Part shown: piece by piece, positions 8,733 through 18,373 of the stretch
Layout: each line of letters opens with the position of its first letter
Numbering within the stretch: the stretch's first letter is position 1
NCBI GenBank assembly: GCA_052161645.1
Contig: CP197414.1
DNA length: 64,000 nt
Direction: 5' to 3' (one strand)
Origin: Laterigemmans sp052161645
Lineage (GTDB): Bacteria; Planctomycetota; Planctomycetia; Pirellulales; Pirellulaceae
The notes under the pieces: generated by a model
Seen by the model: the letters and a program-made list of their open reading frames with translations, nothing else
Database searches by the model: none
Told to the model about the DNA's origin: nothing
Program-made: the position numbers and the translations under genes

Positions 8733-10445
8733 ATGAATCGCCGTCAGTTTGTTCGTCTTGTTCTTGGTACGGTGGCGGTTCTGCATGTCGGAACGGGCAG
8801 AATTATTCTTGAGTCACTTGCCTTTGCGGCTTCTCCGCAAGCTACCACTGAGGAGCCGGCGGCTGATTTGGTGGTCATCAATGCCAATATCCTTACGGTC
8901 GACGAAGCGATTCCCACAGCTGAGGCTATGGCGGTTCGCAATGAGCGGATCGTGGCGGTTGGCACCACTGCTGAGCTTCGCCGCTGGGTGGGCGGAGAGA
9001 CGCAAATCCTGGACGTTGGCGGGAGGACGATAGTACCTGGTTTTCATGATGCGCACATGCACCCCAGTCCTAAGTACGATCCCCTCTCGCCGCTGGGAAA
9101 GATTGATTGCAGTCCCGCCGCAACGCCAACCATGGAAGCATTGATTGCCGCGCTTGCGGCGAAGGCGGCGGTGACTCCGCCGGGCCAGTGGGTGCGAGGC
9201 GGCAGTTACCAAGATACGAAATTGGGGCGTCACCCCACCCGGCATGATTTAGACTTAGTTTCCACCGAACATCCGGTTTACATTTCGCACTCCAGCGGAC
9301 ATGTGGCTGCGGTCAATTCGTTGGCTTTGAAACTAGCCAGGGTAACAGCGGGCACGCAGGACCCGCCAGGCGGAGGCTTCGATCGAGACGCCGATGGTGT
9401 TCCCAACGGTGTGCTACGGGAGTCGGCCAAGTCAATGGTGACGAGTGCCGGCCCCGATGATCCCTTGGCGACCACCGAGCAATGGGTGCAGGGCATCCAA
9501 GCATGTTTTGACGATTATCTGGCAAAAGGCGTTACCGCCATCCAACACGCCGGGACCAGCACTTCCACGGTGGAAAAATACCTGCTCGCCCAGGCGCAAC
9601 AGAAAAAGTTGCGAATTTACATCATGCACAAATCGGTGACTGACCTAACGGAACTGGCAAAACGAGTGAATGCTGATGACAGCTGGTTGCGAGTCGGAGC
9701 GATCAAATTATTTCATGGCAACTCGCTATCGGGGCAAACATGCTGGCTTAGTGAACCATACGTCGGGCGTCCCAATTACTTTGGCATCCCGCCGGCTCGT
9801 TCACAATCGAATCTGAACGATCGCGTCAGCCGAATTCACGAAGCGGGCTTTCAAGCTTGCGTCCATGCCAACGGCGATCGGGAAATTGAAATGGTGCTAA
9901 ATGCGTTTGAGCAGGCGTTGGCAAAGTCGCCCCGCGCGGATCATCGGCATCGCATTGAACATGCGAGCGTTTGTCCTGATCATTTATTGCCGCGCATCAA
10001 AACGCTGGGAGTCATTTTGGCACCCCATTCATACGTGTGGGACCACGGTGACAAAATGGAAGTTTACGGAGAGCAAAGATGGGACTATATGCATCCCAAC
10101 AAGTCAGCCACGGAGGCGGGTATTTGGGTAGCTGGTAACAGCGATTCGCCGGTCAGCGGGGCCGATCCGATGCTGCGGATCCAAAGCATGGTGACGCGGA
10201 AAAGTGCTGAGGGTAAAGTCTACGGGGCTCGCCAGCGGGTTACCGTCGAAGAAGCGATCCGCATCTGGACGTTAGGCAGCGCATACGCTTGCTTTGCCGA
10301 AGCCGACCTGGGAACCTTGGCTGCGGGAAAATTCGCCGACTTTGTCATCCTGTCAGACGATCCTCGCGAGGTAGACGCCGAGCAGTTGCGGTTTGTAAAA
10401 GTCGATGCGACATACGTGGGCGGTGTCTGCAAGTTCTCGCGATAA
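8733..10445 (+). CDS. YtcJ-like amidohydrolase with Tat-type signal
   Basis: This 570-aa protein starts MNRRQFVRLVLG, a twin-arginine-like signal, so export to the periplasm is likely. A TTG start 15 bases upstream is possible but less convincing. The family features are all present: N-terminal beta-sandwich (DLVVINANILTVDEAIPTAE), metal site GFHDAHMHP, a central TIM barrel with CVHANGD and HRIEHASV, then NSDSPVSGADP and the C-terminal GTLAAGKFADFVIL. The family hydrolyses amide or related C-N bonds using a metal centre; the substrate is unknown. The gene stands alone, 133 bases after the PQQ-like gene. Confidence 0.88.
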   Translation: MNRRQFVRLVLGTVAVLHVGTGRIILESLAFAASPQATTEEPAADLVVINANILTVDEAIPTAEAMAVRNERIVAVGTTAELRRWVGGETQILDVGGRTIVPGFHDAHMHPSPKYDPLSPLGKIDCSPAATPTMEALIAALAAKAAVTPPGQWVRGGSYQDTKLGRHPTRHDLDLVSTEHPVYISHSSGHVAAVNSLALKLARVTAGTQDPPGGGFDRDADGVPNGVLRESAKSMVTSAGPDDPLATTEQWVQGIQACFDDYLAKGVTAIQHAGTSTSTVEKYLLAQAQQKKLRIYIMHKSVTDLTELAKRVNADDSWLRVGAIKLFHGNSLSGQTCWLSEPYVGRPNYFGIPPARSQSNLNDRVSRIHEAGFQACVHANGDREIEMVLNAFEQALAKSPRADHRHRIEHASVCPDHLLPRIKTLGVILAPHSYVWDHGDKMEVYGEQRWDYMHPNKSATEAGIWVAGNSDSPVSGADPMLRIQSMVTRKSAEGKVYGARQRVTVEEAIRIWTLGSAYACFAEADLGTLAAGKFADFVILSDDPREVDAEQLRFVKVDATYVGGVCKFSR

Positions 10446-11159
10446 GCACCATTGAGGTAACATTCGCCCAAAACTAACGCTACGCTTGTTTTCGGCGAAT
10501 GTCCGTGAGCCCTTCGGGATCGGCAAGTCGTGCTTATGGCAGCCTAACAGAAGCCAACGCGAAGGAATCGATTCGTCTATTCTCATGCCAACTCATTCCG
10601 ATTCAGTGCCGGAAGATAAGACCTCGTGAACGAGTCATTGATCTATTTCCTTTCGCTGTGCTTTTGGATGCGATGATAGTAAAGCGTTTCGGTGTCTGAG
10701 GGTTCGTAGTGGAGAACCGGTTCATCGATGCAGCTTTCGTATGCATGGTGTTAACGCTATGTGCCGGCTCCATAGTCGGCGATCGTTTGCTGCCCCAGTT
10801 GAGTGTGAAGCTGTTGGTGCCGTCGCGCGGAGCCGCAGGAATCAGCGTCGCGTTCCCTCTGGTGCCGCCTCAGCCGTAACTGTACGTGCCGATGGCGGCT
10901 CCTGGGAGGGAAATCGAGGCGTGCGTGTTGTCAGGTATTGCAAGAGCAGGATTCGTCCGTGCCACTTATCGGAAAGTTGGAGATCTCCCGACAGAAGCTC
11001 TAGACAGTACATAATTTATAGATTCGTATCCAACTAAATGACATGCGTGGTAACGTCGGGATGCGCACCGCACTGTTCCAATCGGTTGAATTGACCGATG
11101 GCGAAATACATTCGTGGGATTTTTCAGCGTGAAGCCTCTAAGGTGTAATTGACCTCGGT
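10446..11159. other. 714-base stretch without a recognisable gene
   Basis: Several short open frames occur on both strands, but none has a plausible start, ribosome site or recognisable protein sequence. No RNA gene or repeat was recognised. It separates the plus-strand amidohydrolase from the minus-strand TetR gene, so it should carry the terminators of both. Confidence 0.5.
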
Positions 11160-11765
11160 TCAAACTTTGTTCGCCGCACCATTAAGAAATAACTCGACTA
11201 TAGCATGAGCCAGTTGGCGCGTTAGGTATCGCTTGGGACGAGACTTGCGTGAGAACAAGTTCAGGGGCTGATCCACCATGCTGCAAAAAGAGAGAGCCAG
11301 GAATTCCGGATCGGATTTCTGTAGTTCTTGAGTCCGAACACCCTGCTCCATTAGCTGCACGACCAACCGAAATCGCTTCTCGGTCAGTTTGTCCAAAACT
11401 CCGTCGATCTCTGGTACGGTGGCTCCCATGTAAGTTTGAAACATCAGTCGCGGGACACGCGGATCGCTGCAACAATGCTCGAAAGAAGACATCACGAAGA
11501 TCAACAGCTTTCCCGCAACGCTCGGTTCGCCGACGAGAACCTCGGCCATTCGCCGCTGGCTCTCGCCGTAATGCTGTTCGATCAGTGCCTGCAGCAGTGC
11601 CGCCTTGTCCGCAAAGTGGTGATATAGCGTCGGTTGCGTCACCCCGGCCGATTTCAGGATCTCCCGAATGCCCGTCGCAGCATAGCCTCGTTGAGCGAAG
11701 ATGGTGAGCGCTGCATCCAACAATCGCTCACGTGTTTTGGCTGCCGCCTCACTACGTGCACTCAT
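11160..11765 (-). CDS. TetR-family transcriptional repressor
   Basis: This 201-aa protein has the standard TetR length. The N-terminal helix-turn-helix is clear (RERLLDAALTIFAQRGYAATGIREILKSAGVTQPTLYHHFADKAAL, residues 12-57). The C-terminal ligand/dimer domain resembles TetR_C members. Its start overlaps the stop of the upstream redoxin/cytochrome/monooxygenase gene by 4 bases (ATGA), so the two are co-translated. An 18-base operator-like palindrome lies between the -35 and -10 boxes of the promoter of this operon (13711-13728), so autoregulation is the simplest reading. The inducer is unknown. Confidence 0.93.
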   Translation of the reverse strand: MSARSEAAAKTRERLLDAALTIFAQRGYAATGIREILKSAGVTQPTLYHHFADKAALLQALIEQHYGESQRRMAEVLVGEPSVAGKLLIFVMSSFEHCCSDPRVPRLMFQTYMGATVPEIDGVLDKLTEKRFRLVVQLMEQGVRTQELQKSDPEFLALSFCSMVDQPLNLFSRKSRPKRYLTRQLAHAIVELFLNGAANKV

Positions 11766-13633
11766 TGTGTTTGCTCCACATTCTTGCGATTTTGTTTGAG
11801 GTCATGCCCCAAGTTGTCGATGATTGTGTGAATGAGATCCTCGGTTCGTTCAGCGGTGATTAAAAAGAAACAGAACAGCATTTCATCGGTGGTCTCTTCA
11901 CCCCAAGACACTCGCTGGGGTGGTGATGACGGGTTTGAGGGGTTGTCCGAGGAGTTATCAAAAACGGCTTCAACAACCAACTTGGTACCAGCTTGCAAAC
12001 GTATCGGCTGCTCATAGTAGTACTCATCCTGCCAGTTGTAATCCCACTGCGGAATATCGATCAGCACTTCCTCATTGACCTCATTCGGCTGCAGCGCCGT
12101 CACTCGCATCGACTTGCCGAGCAGATGCATATGAGGAACAATTCCGACCATGATCACATCTTTGGGCAAGGTATAGGAGGTAGAACGTCGATAGTTGGCC
12201 TCACCCGCTGGGATGTCCATCTCATAATTCGCCATCCAGATACTCCCGACTAGCTTCGCAGGTTCCTGTAGCGATTTCTCGAGCGGTTTATCGACAAAAT
12301 AGAGTCCGACTTCGGATTGATCAACTTCAGGCTTGCCAGTCGGGTGGTAGTGGACTTGTACCACAAGATCGCTGTCTTTTTTGAGGTAACGCCCCATATC
12401 GTTTGGCAACCGCCTCGCCGTGTTTCCGACGGACCAACCACCGAGCGCCCCGCTTGGTAGAAAACCAGGCCCGCCAAAGTTGCCATAGCCGGGCTCTGGT
12501 GTCGCCGCATCGAGCTTTCTCGCTTGGCCTTTGTCGTCAAGAAACAATACCGCGTGATGCACGACGCGTTTGTTGCCAGGATGAAATTCGACCGCGGCCA
12601 CCAACTTATCCTCGGGAATTTCGATCGGGAGCACGAAATTCTGCAGCAGATCCGGGCCACCCGCCGGCACCGCAAAAGGCTCCTGCATCTGGACCACAAG
12701 ATCGGGGACTCCCAATTGCCAACCTTCGACAAACCTCGGACGCGGTGGCAGATCAGCTTTGTCCCCCAAAACACACCCCTCTTCGACCCACTGGGCCAGC
12801 AATTCCAATTCGCGATCGCTAAGTCTCCGCTGGCCGATAAATCGGTGTGCCGCCTGCGGGCCAGGGATCCAGGGCGGCATTAGTCGACGTTGTGTGACCT
12901 CGACAATCATGTCGGCATGAGCTTGTGCATCCACATAGCTGGATAGCGAGAACGGAGCGACTTGTCCGGGGCGATGGCAGGTTTCGCAGCGTTGTTGCAA
13001 GATCGGGGCGATGTCTCGGGCGTAGGTGACTTCAGCACCTGGTCGATTCGTTCGTTCGGGAGGCAGAACACAGCCGACCGGCTTGGTTTGGCTGAGCAAC
13101 GGTTTTCGTCCAGCAGCCACTGCGGCAATTGCGTCAGCAAGAAACCGCTCTTCAACATTAACTCGCCTTCGCCCGATCGATTCGTAGGCGTTGTCGATCG
13201 CGCCGCGATACACCAAGCCACCCGACGAGTCCAAAACGAAGGCTTCGGGAACATGCGTCGGCTGAAGCGACAAACGCATCAACTGTGATCCATCAAACAG
13301 GACGGGAAATGCCGCCTGATATTCGGTGAAATGCTTTAAAGCGCTTTCCCGTGTCGTATTGGGATCAGACATCACGCCGTACAACTCGACACCGCGGGGC
13401 AATGCCCCCGCTAGACGGTTGAGTTCAGGAAGGTACGAGTTGGAAATTGGACAGGATGTCGACAGGAAAACGAACGCTCTGCAGACGCGCGTGTCGTTTT
13501 GAGAAAGAACATAAAGTTGACCATCGAGCCCCTGCATGTCAAACTGAAGATAATCTTGTTTCGCGATTTGCCCCAAGGCATTGGAATTAAATAGACAAAA
13601 AACGCTCAGCAATACGCAGTGCACAAGTCTCAT
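11762..13633 (-). CDS. Redoxin-cytochrome c-copper monooxygenase-like fusion, secreted
   Basis: Start chosen at the ATG at 13633 (MRLVHCVLLSVFCLFNSNALG), a good signal peptide giving 623 aa; upstream in-frame ATGs lie at or before the predicted transcription start. Domain order: thioredoxin/AhpC-like (about 30-180; FLSTSCPISNSYLPEL, with one Cys of the usual pair), a cytochrome c-like segment with QQRCETCHRPG (about 245), then a region like the copper type II ascorbate-dependent monooxygenases (PHM fold), with HHAVLF, VQVHYHPTGK and VPHMHLLGK supplying the His ligands. This redoxin plus haem plus Cu-hydroxylase arrangement is known from planctomycete and acidobacterial genomes but its substrate is not established. 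It is the first gene of the TetR operon. Confidence 0.85.
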   Translation of the reverse strand: MRLVHCVLLSVFCLFNSNALGQIAKQDYLQFDMQGLDGQLYVLSQNDTRVCRAFVFLSTSCPISNSYLPELNRLAGALPRGVELYGVMSDPNTTRESALKHFTEYQAAFPVLFDGSQLMRLSLQPTHVPEAFVLDSSGGLVYRGAIDNAYESIGRRRVNVEERFLADAIAAVAAGRKPLLSQTKPVGCVLPPERTNRPGAEVTYARDIAPILQQRCETCHRPGQVAPFSLSSYVDAQAHADMIVEVTQRRLMPPWIPGPQAAHRFIGQRRLSDRELELLAQWVEEGCVLGDKADLPPRPRFVEGWQLGVPDLVVQMQEPFAVPAGGPDLLQNFVLPIEIPEDKLVAAVEFHPGNKRVVHHAVLFLDDKGQARKLDAATPEPGYGNFGGPGFLPSGALGGWSVGNTARRLPNDMGRYLKKDSDLVVQVHYHPTGKPEVDQSEVGLYFVDKPLEKSLQEPAKLVGSIWMANYEMDIPAGEANYRRSTSYTLPKDVIMVGIVPHMHLLGKSMRVTALQPNEVNEEVLIDIPQWDYNWQDEYYYEQPIRLQAGTKLVVEAVFDNSSDNPSNPSSPPQRVSWGEETTDEMLFCFFLITAERTEDLIHTIIDNLGHDLKQNRKNVEQTQ

Positions 13634-13709
13634 TCGCAACACCAGCAGTTCAAAATGGGAAAACACACTCAGCCACTTTACGTAACGATCAGTACGACTA
13701 TGATTCATC

Positions 13710-13738
13710 AGTATACCGTTCGGTACACAATTAGTCAA
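13710..13738 (-). promoter_or_regulatory. Sigma70-type promoter with embedded TetR-type operator
   Basis: Reading the minus strand, TTGACT (13738-13733), a 17-base spacer and TATACT (13715-13710) form a near-consensus promoter. The palindrome GTGTACCGAACGGTATAC (13728-13711) fills the spacer and overlaps the -10. Its arms are TACCG/CGGTA around AA, with one mismatch in the outer bases. It stands 77 bases upstream of the ATG at 13633. TetR proteins repress by occupying such sites, and the operon's second gene is a TetR. Confidence 0.75.
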
Positions 13739-14081
13739 TGACGCACGGCGCAAATCGGTCTTTACAACAGCCGCGTTCTCAGTGGCTTGTTCCTCGATGG
13801 TTGCGATCCTGCTCCCGTGACCGGCAATCTCGCTGATTGGCACCCCATGGAAAGTTGCTGAGCTTGGCATGAAACTTGACACCTGGACTTAGCAACTTGG
13901 CCATCCGGTTTGCCTAGGAACCGTATTTAAAGAGCATCCTTTGTTAGCAGCATTGCTTCGAGCAGCCAACGCCGCCAACGGGAGAACCGTTCGCCTAAAA
14001 CACTTCGAAGCTCGAACCAGAGAATAATCGCATTGACATTCACGATGATAACCAACAGGAAAAACCAGTGAGCGTTCTCTT

Positions 14082-15629
14082 ATGATTTCCATCCTGCGTA
14101 CCCGCACGAAATGGCTCGTACTATACGCGGCAATCGGATTGCTGAGCTTGGCTGACGTGGACGCTGAGGATATTGGCAGTCTGCAATTCGATGTCCGCGA
14201 CCGGCACCGATTAGCCCTGCCTTGCCGAATCCATTTGACCGACGCCGAGGGCCAGTCAGTCGCCGTAGAGGATTACCCGTACTGGACCGATCATTTCGTG
14301 TGCGACGGCCGAGCGTCAGTTCCGTTGACTGCGGGAACGTACACGTGGGTGATTGAGCGTGGGCCGGAATTTGCGAGGGCATCTGGCAAAGTAGAGGTTG
14401 AACCAGAGAAGCCTTGTCGGGTCGTTGTTACCCTTCACCGAATTGCCGACTTGAGCGCCGAAGGCTGGCTCAGCGGTGATCTGCATGTGCACCGACCGGT
14501 CGAGCAAATTAAAGCTTTGATGCTCGCCGAGGACTTGCGGTTCGCTCCAGTGATCGGTTGGTGGAATACGCCTGCACCCAACGCAACCCAAGTTGATCAC
14601 ACGGAATTCCGTTTTGGTGACGGTCGAATCTATTGCACGCAAGCGGGCGAGGACGAACGGGAAGCAGGTGCATTATTATATTTCGGACTACGCAAGCCTT
14701 TAGATCTATCGGTGCAGTCCCGCGAGTTTCCGTCGCCGATGCATTTTGTCGAGCAAGCAAGCCAACAAAACGAAAACGTTTGGATCGATATCGAGAAACC
14801 ATTTTGGTGGGATGTGCCGACATGGCTGGCGACTGGTCGGATGAGTTCGATTGGAATCGCCAACAATCATATGTGCCGATCCGAGATGTTAACCAACGAA
14901 GCCTGGGGACGACCGCGCGACTCGCAGCGTTTGCCCGATCCACACGGCAATGGATACTGGACCCAAGAAATCTATTACCACATTCTCAACTGCGGCATCC
15001 ACATTCCACCATCCGCCGGAAGCGCTTCGGGCGTACTGCCCAATCCAGTGGGGTATAATCGTGTCTATGTGCAACTCGAGCAAAACAAGTTCACCCGTGA
15101 CAATTGGTTCGCGGCACTGCGTGCTGGGCGTTGCTTTGTCACCAACGGACCTTTACTGCGGGCCACGGCCAACGACTTATGGCCGGGGACGACCATGAAA
15201 ATTGACAAAGACTCGCTGAACATTTCGTTACAAATCGACTTGGCGACCAACGACGCCGTGTCGATGGTGGAAGTGATTTTCAACGGTGCTGTCGTGAAGC
15301 AGATTCCCTGCGATCAGCAGCAAACCGAACAGCATCTAAGCGCTACGCTCGAAGTAAAAGAGCCGGGTTGGATGTTGCTCCGTGCAATCGCTGATGTCGA
15401 AGAGACATTCCGCTTTGCCTCAACCGCCCCGTGGTATATCGAAGACGATGCGGCCGAGGAACGAGTTAGCCGTCGTTCGACAGAGTTCTTTCTCGACTGG
15501 GTGAATGACCGTATCGAGCGAATTAACGCGAACGTGAGTGATCTTCAGCAGCATCAGCAAGTGATGCGCTGGCATGTCGATGCACGCGAATACTGGCTGC
15601 GCAAACGGGAGATAGCCAATGCTGAGTAA
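14082..15629 (+). CDS. CehA/McbA-type metallohydrolase, paralog 1
   Basis: This 515-aa secreted protein has an N-terminal hydrophobic signal (WLVLYAAIGLLSLADVDAED). A beta-rich carboxypeptidase-regulatory-like segment precedes the PHP-type metal site WLSGDLHVHRP (about residue 130). Later blocks INCGIHIPPSAGSASG and DNWFAALRAGRCFVTNGPLL match the CehA/McbA family (PHP-fold hydrolases, some acting on carbamates). It is the first of three tandem paralogs, and its stop overlaps the next start by 11 bases. The substrate is not predictable from sequence. It is transcribed away from the TetR operon. Confidence 0.85.
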   Translation: MISILRTRTKWLVLYAAIGLLSLADVDAEDIGSLQFDVRDRHRLALPCRIHLTDAEGQSVAVEDYPYWTDHFVCDGRASVPLTAGTYTWVIERGPEFARASGKVEVEPEKPCRVVVTLHRIADLSAEGWLSGDLHVHRPVEQIKALMLAEDLRFAPVIGWWNTPAPNATQVDHTEFRFGDGRIYCTQAGEDEREAGALLYFGLRKPLDLSVQSREFPSPMHFVEQASQQNENVWIDIEKPFWWDVPTWLATGRMSSIGIANNHMCRSEMLTNEAWGRPRDSQRLPDPHGNGYWTQEIYYHILNCGIHIPPSAGSASGVLPNPVGYNRVYVQLEQNKFTRDNWFAALRAGRCFVTNGPLLRATANDLWPGTTMKIDKDSLNISLQIDLATNDAVSMVEVIFNGAVVKQIPCDQQQTEQHLSATLEVKEPGWMLLRAIADVEETFRFASTAPWYIEDDAAEERVSRRSTEFFLDWVNDRIERINANVSDLQQHQQVMRWHVDAREYWLRKREIANAE

Positions 15630-18369
15630 CACGTCATTTCAGAAGCTGGGCTTATCGCTCATTAGCATCCCTGTGTTCATGGTCACGCTGGCCATTCAAG
15701 CGGCGCGATGCGATATTCTGGCCGCTCACGAAGGCCACACGCATGCTCAGGCGGAGCGTCGCGAATCGCCTGCCAAGTCATCGGTTGAGACGGAGGAAGC
15801 GGGCCAGTATTTCCAGCTTTTTACCTCCCTGATCGCTCAATGGCCCAGTGCTATGACCGAACAATTGATCTCGCAGGCTACTGAAGAACATCGCTTTCTG
15901 CACAACGACCCGAAAGCAATTTCACTGGAAGATCTGCGAGAGCAACGTTTGAAAACGCTAAGTCAACTGCGCCAACAGCTTCCTAGCATTAGTGTTGACT
16001 GGGCCGATGCACCTGTCTTGCGGCCAACGTCAATAGCGCCCATCGTTGCTTGTCGTTCCATTGCTACGCCGTTACTGGTTACGCTTGGCAACGGTAGCAA
16101 GACTGACCTGTTGTTGAGTGTCCAGCCAAATGGACGAGAAGTGCGAATCAAAGCCGACTCTGAGATCACATTTCTTTGTGAAGTCCTGGTAGATGCATCG
16201 ACTGGAGTATCCAACCACGTCAGTATTCCGTTGGCGAAGGCCCCTGGCGAAGACCTGGAGCGAAGTGTCGAAGTCCCGGTCAAGGTGGCACAAGCCGCAG
16301 TAGTCCGTGGAACGATTCGCGACGGAAAGGCGATCATACCGGCCCGAGTGACCGTGTTGTGCAGCGACGGCGTATATCGCTACGGCGGAGAATTTTCAAA
16401 CAAGTCGACGTTCACCGACAAACCGATCATCTATCCGCCAATCGGAACGTGGCGTAGGAATTCGTTTTTCTACAGTGACGGCACCTTTGAGATCGAGGTG
16501 CCGCCCGGTGCGACACGGATCACGCTGGAACGTGGATTTGAGCATGAACCTCAGACAATCGATACAAGACTCGACGCCGGTCAAACGATAGAGGTCGAAT
16601 TAGCCTGCCAACAGATGATCGACATGTCGGCTCTGGGATGGATTTCTGGCGACACGCACGTTCACTGGGTTACCAATGCCTGGAATGTCGACGAGCCGCT
16701 GTCGCTGCTTTCAATGGTTCAGAAAGCAGAGGACTTGCGGGTGGTCAACAACCTCACTCTATTGCAACGCTATGCCGATCAAGCATTTATTAAACCTTCC
16801 CAGGCTCCGATGGGGCCGATATCGCAGTTCAGCAACTCACGCTTCCATTTGCAGATGGGGGAAGAGTACCGCAATGAAGACCTGTATGGCCATCTCTGTT
16901 TTTTGAATATCGACTGGCTGGTCCAGCCGATCGGAACAGGATCCATTATCGCGGGACCAGACGCTCTAGATTATCCCCTCAATCGAACAGCGATCGACGA
17001 TTGTCGCGCTCAAGGAGGTATCAGCATTGAAGCTCATGGAACAGGAGGCAACAAAGATGTTCCGGTCAACGTCATCCACAATCTGGTCGATTCACTGGAT
17101 CAATTGGAACCGGAAATGTACTATCGGCTGTTGGATTGTGGATTTCGTTTGCCATTGACCAATGGCAGCGATCATCCGGCTCGCAATCTGGGCATCGCAC
17201 GTGCCTATGTCAAGGTAGATGGTTCTTTCACTTACGACCGCTGGATCGAGGGCATTCGACGCGGACGGACGTTCACATCATCGGGGCCTTTAATCTTTCT
17301 GGACGTTAATACTTCGTCCATTGGCGATGTGATCCAGAGCGGTTCTGAGGAGACACTGCATATCCAAGCAAAGGTGATCTCGCGTCACCCCATTGGAAAA
17401 TTCCAGATTGTCTCTAACGGCCAAATCATTGCCGAACGAATGATCGACGAGACCTCTGCTGAGTTGAAGCTCAGCATCCCGGCCAATGAAAGTCGTTGGA
17501 TCGTAGCGCGTTGCAGCAATCGCACCGATGGACTATCCGAGTTCGGCTTTGGCGACTTTAATGCCATCACGGGACCTGGGATCGCCCACACCAGCCCTGT
17601 CTACGTCCACGTTGATGGCCAGCCCCGTTTTGATGCCTCGGCAGCCAAATACTGGGCTGATCGTATGCGAGCCCATGTGCTCGACATCGGGTCCAGAGGC
17701 CGCTTTGCCAGTGATGAACAGCGCGACGAGGCGATCAATTACATTGAGCAGGGAATCGCCATGTTCAATGCTTTGGAACAGCAAATTCAGACCGCTCGTC
17801 AGCGCGACGAATCGCTGGATGAAGCGAAAGATCGTCTGGCAAACGTTGTCCGACGATTTGGCAATACATCCGAAATCAAGGCGGCGCTGAAAGCGCTTGC
17901 GGCGAGTGAGACTCGTCGTGCACTGGACGAGGCACTTTCACCATTAACTCTCCTGTCGGCCTCGGTGAATCCTGAGTCACGCATCAAGATTTCCTCTCGG
18001 ACCGATCGCATCGAGCTGCTGCAAGGGCGACCGCAACGCTTTCTCATTCAACTTGAAAACACTGCCGGCACAACGGCTCCTCTGGGACTAACGGCGATCG
18101 ACATTGCCAGCGCCCCGCCGCAAGCTGCTGATTGGTTTGACATTCGCGTAATCGACAGTCCCTTTTCGTCGGTCCACTGCACCGGCGCGGAACACGAATT
18201 CAAAGTGATCGAGGTTCTGATGCGCGAAAGCGGGCTGCGTGAAGTGAGATTAGTCGCCGACGTAGGGCAGGGGACGCAGGATCTGGGATTTCGCGCGACC
18301 ACAGATCTAATGATCGACACCAAACCCCGCCGCACCACCAATACAACAACTGCAACAAACGGAAGGTAG
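15619..18369 (+). CDS. CehA/McbA-type metallohydrolase, paralog 2 (long)
   Basis: This 916-aa protein overlaps the end of paralog 1 by 11 bases, showing coupled translation. It has an N-terminal hydrophobic segment and a His-containing linker (AHEGHTHAQAE). A long beta-rich N-domain leads to the metal motif WISGDTHVHWVTNAW (about residue 343), then ISIEAHGTGGNKDVPVN, RLPLTNGSDHPARNLGIARAYV and RWIEGIRRGRTFTSSGPL as in the other two copies. The C-terminal about 230 residues add a helical segment (RMRAHVLDIG to ALKALAAS) and a beta-domain absent from paralog 1. Likely secreted; substrate unknown. Confidence 0.85.
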   Translation: MLSNTSFQKLGLSLISIPVFMVTLAIQAARCDILAAHEGHTHAQAERRESPAKSSVETEEAGQYFQLFTSLIAQWPSAMTEQLISQATEEHRFLHNDPKAISLEDLREQRLKTLSQLRQQLPSISVDWADAPVLRPTSIAPIVACRSIATPLLVTLGNGSKTDLLLSVQPNGREVRIKADSEITFLCEVLVDASTGVSNHVSIPLAKAPGEDLERSVEVPVKVAQAAVVRGTIRDGKAIIPARVTVLCSDGVYRYGGEFSNKSTFTDKPIIYPPIGTWRRNSFFYSDGTFEIEVPPGATRITLERGFEHEPQTIDTRLDAGQTIEVELACQQMIDMSALGWISGDTHVHWVTNAWNVDEPLSLLSMVQKAEDLRVVNNLTLLQRYADQAFIKPSQAPMGPISQFSNSRFHLQMGEEYRNEDLYGHLCFLNIDWLVQPIGTGSIIAGPDALDYPLNRTAIDDCRAQGGISIEAHGTGGNKDVPVNVIHNLVDSLDQLEPEMYYRLLDCGFRLPLTNGSDHPARNLGIARAYVKVDGSFTYDRWIEGIRRGRTFTSSGPLIFLDVNTSSIGDVIQSGSEETLHIQAKVISRHPIGKFQIVSNGQIIAERMIDETSAELKLSIPANESRWIVARCSNRTDGLSEFGFGDFNAITGPGIAHTSPVYVHVDGQPRFDASAAKYWADRMRAHVLDIGSRGRFASDEQRDEAINYIEQGIAMFNALEQQIQTARQRDESLDEAKDRLANVVRRFGNTSEIKAALKALAASETRRALDEALSPLTLLSASVNPESRIKISSRTDRIELLQGRPQRFLIQLENTAGTTAPLGLTAIDIASAPPQAADWFDIRVIDSPFSSVHCTGAEHEFKVIEVLMRESGLREVRLVADVGQGTQDLGFRATTDLMIDTKPRRTTNTTTATNGR

Positions 18370-18373
18370 TGCC

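Noticed and set aside
13634..13882. Longer N-terminus for the redoxin/monooxygenase fusion
   Set aside because: The upstream codons cover the predicted promoter and operator and destroy the signal peptide at 13633.
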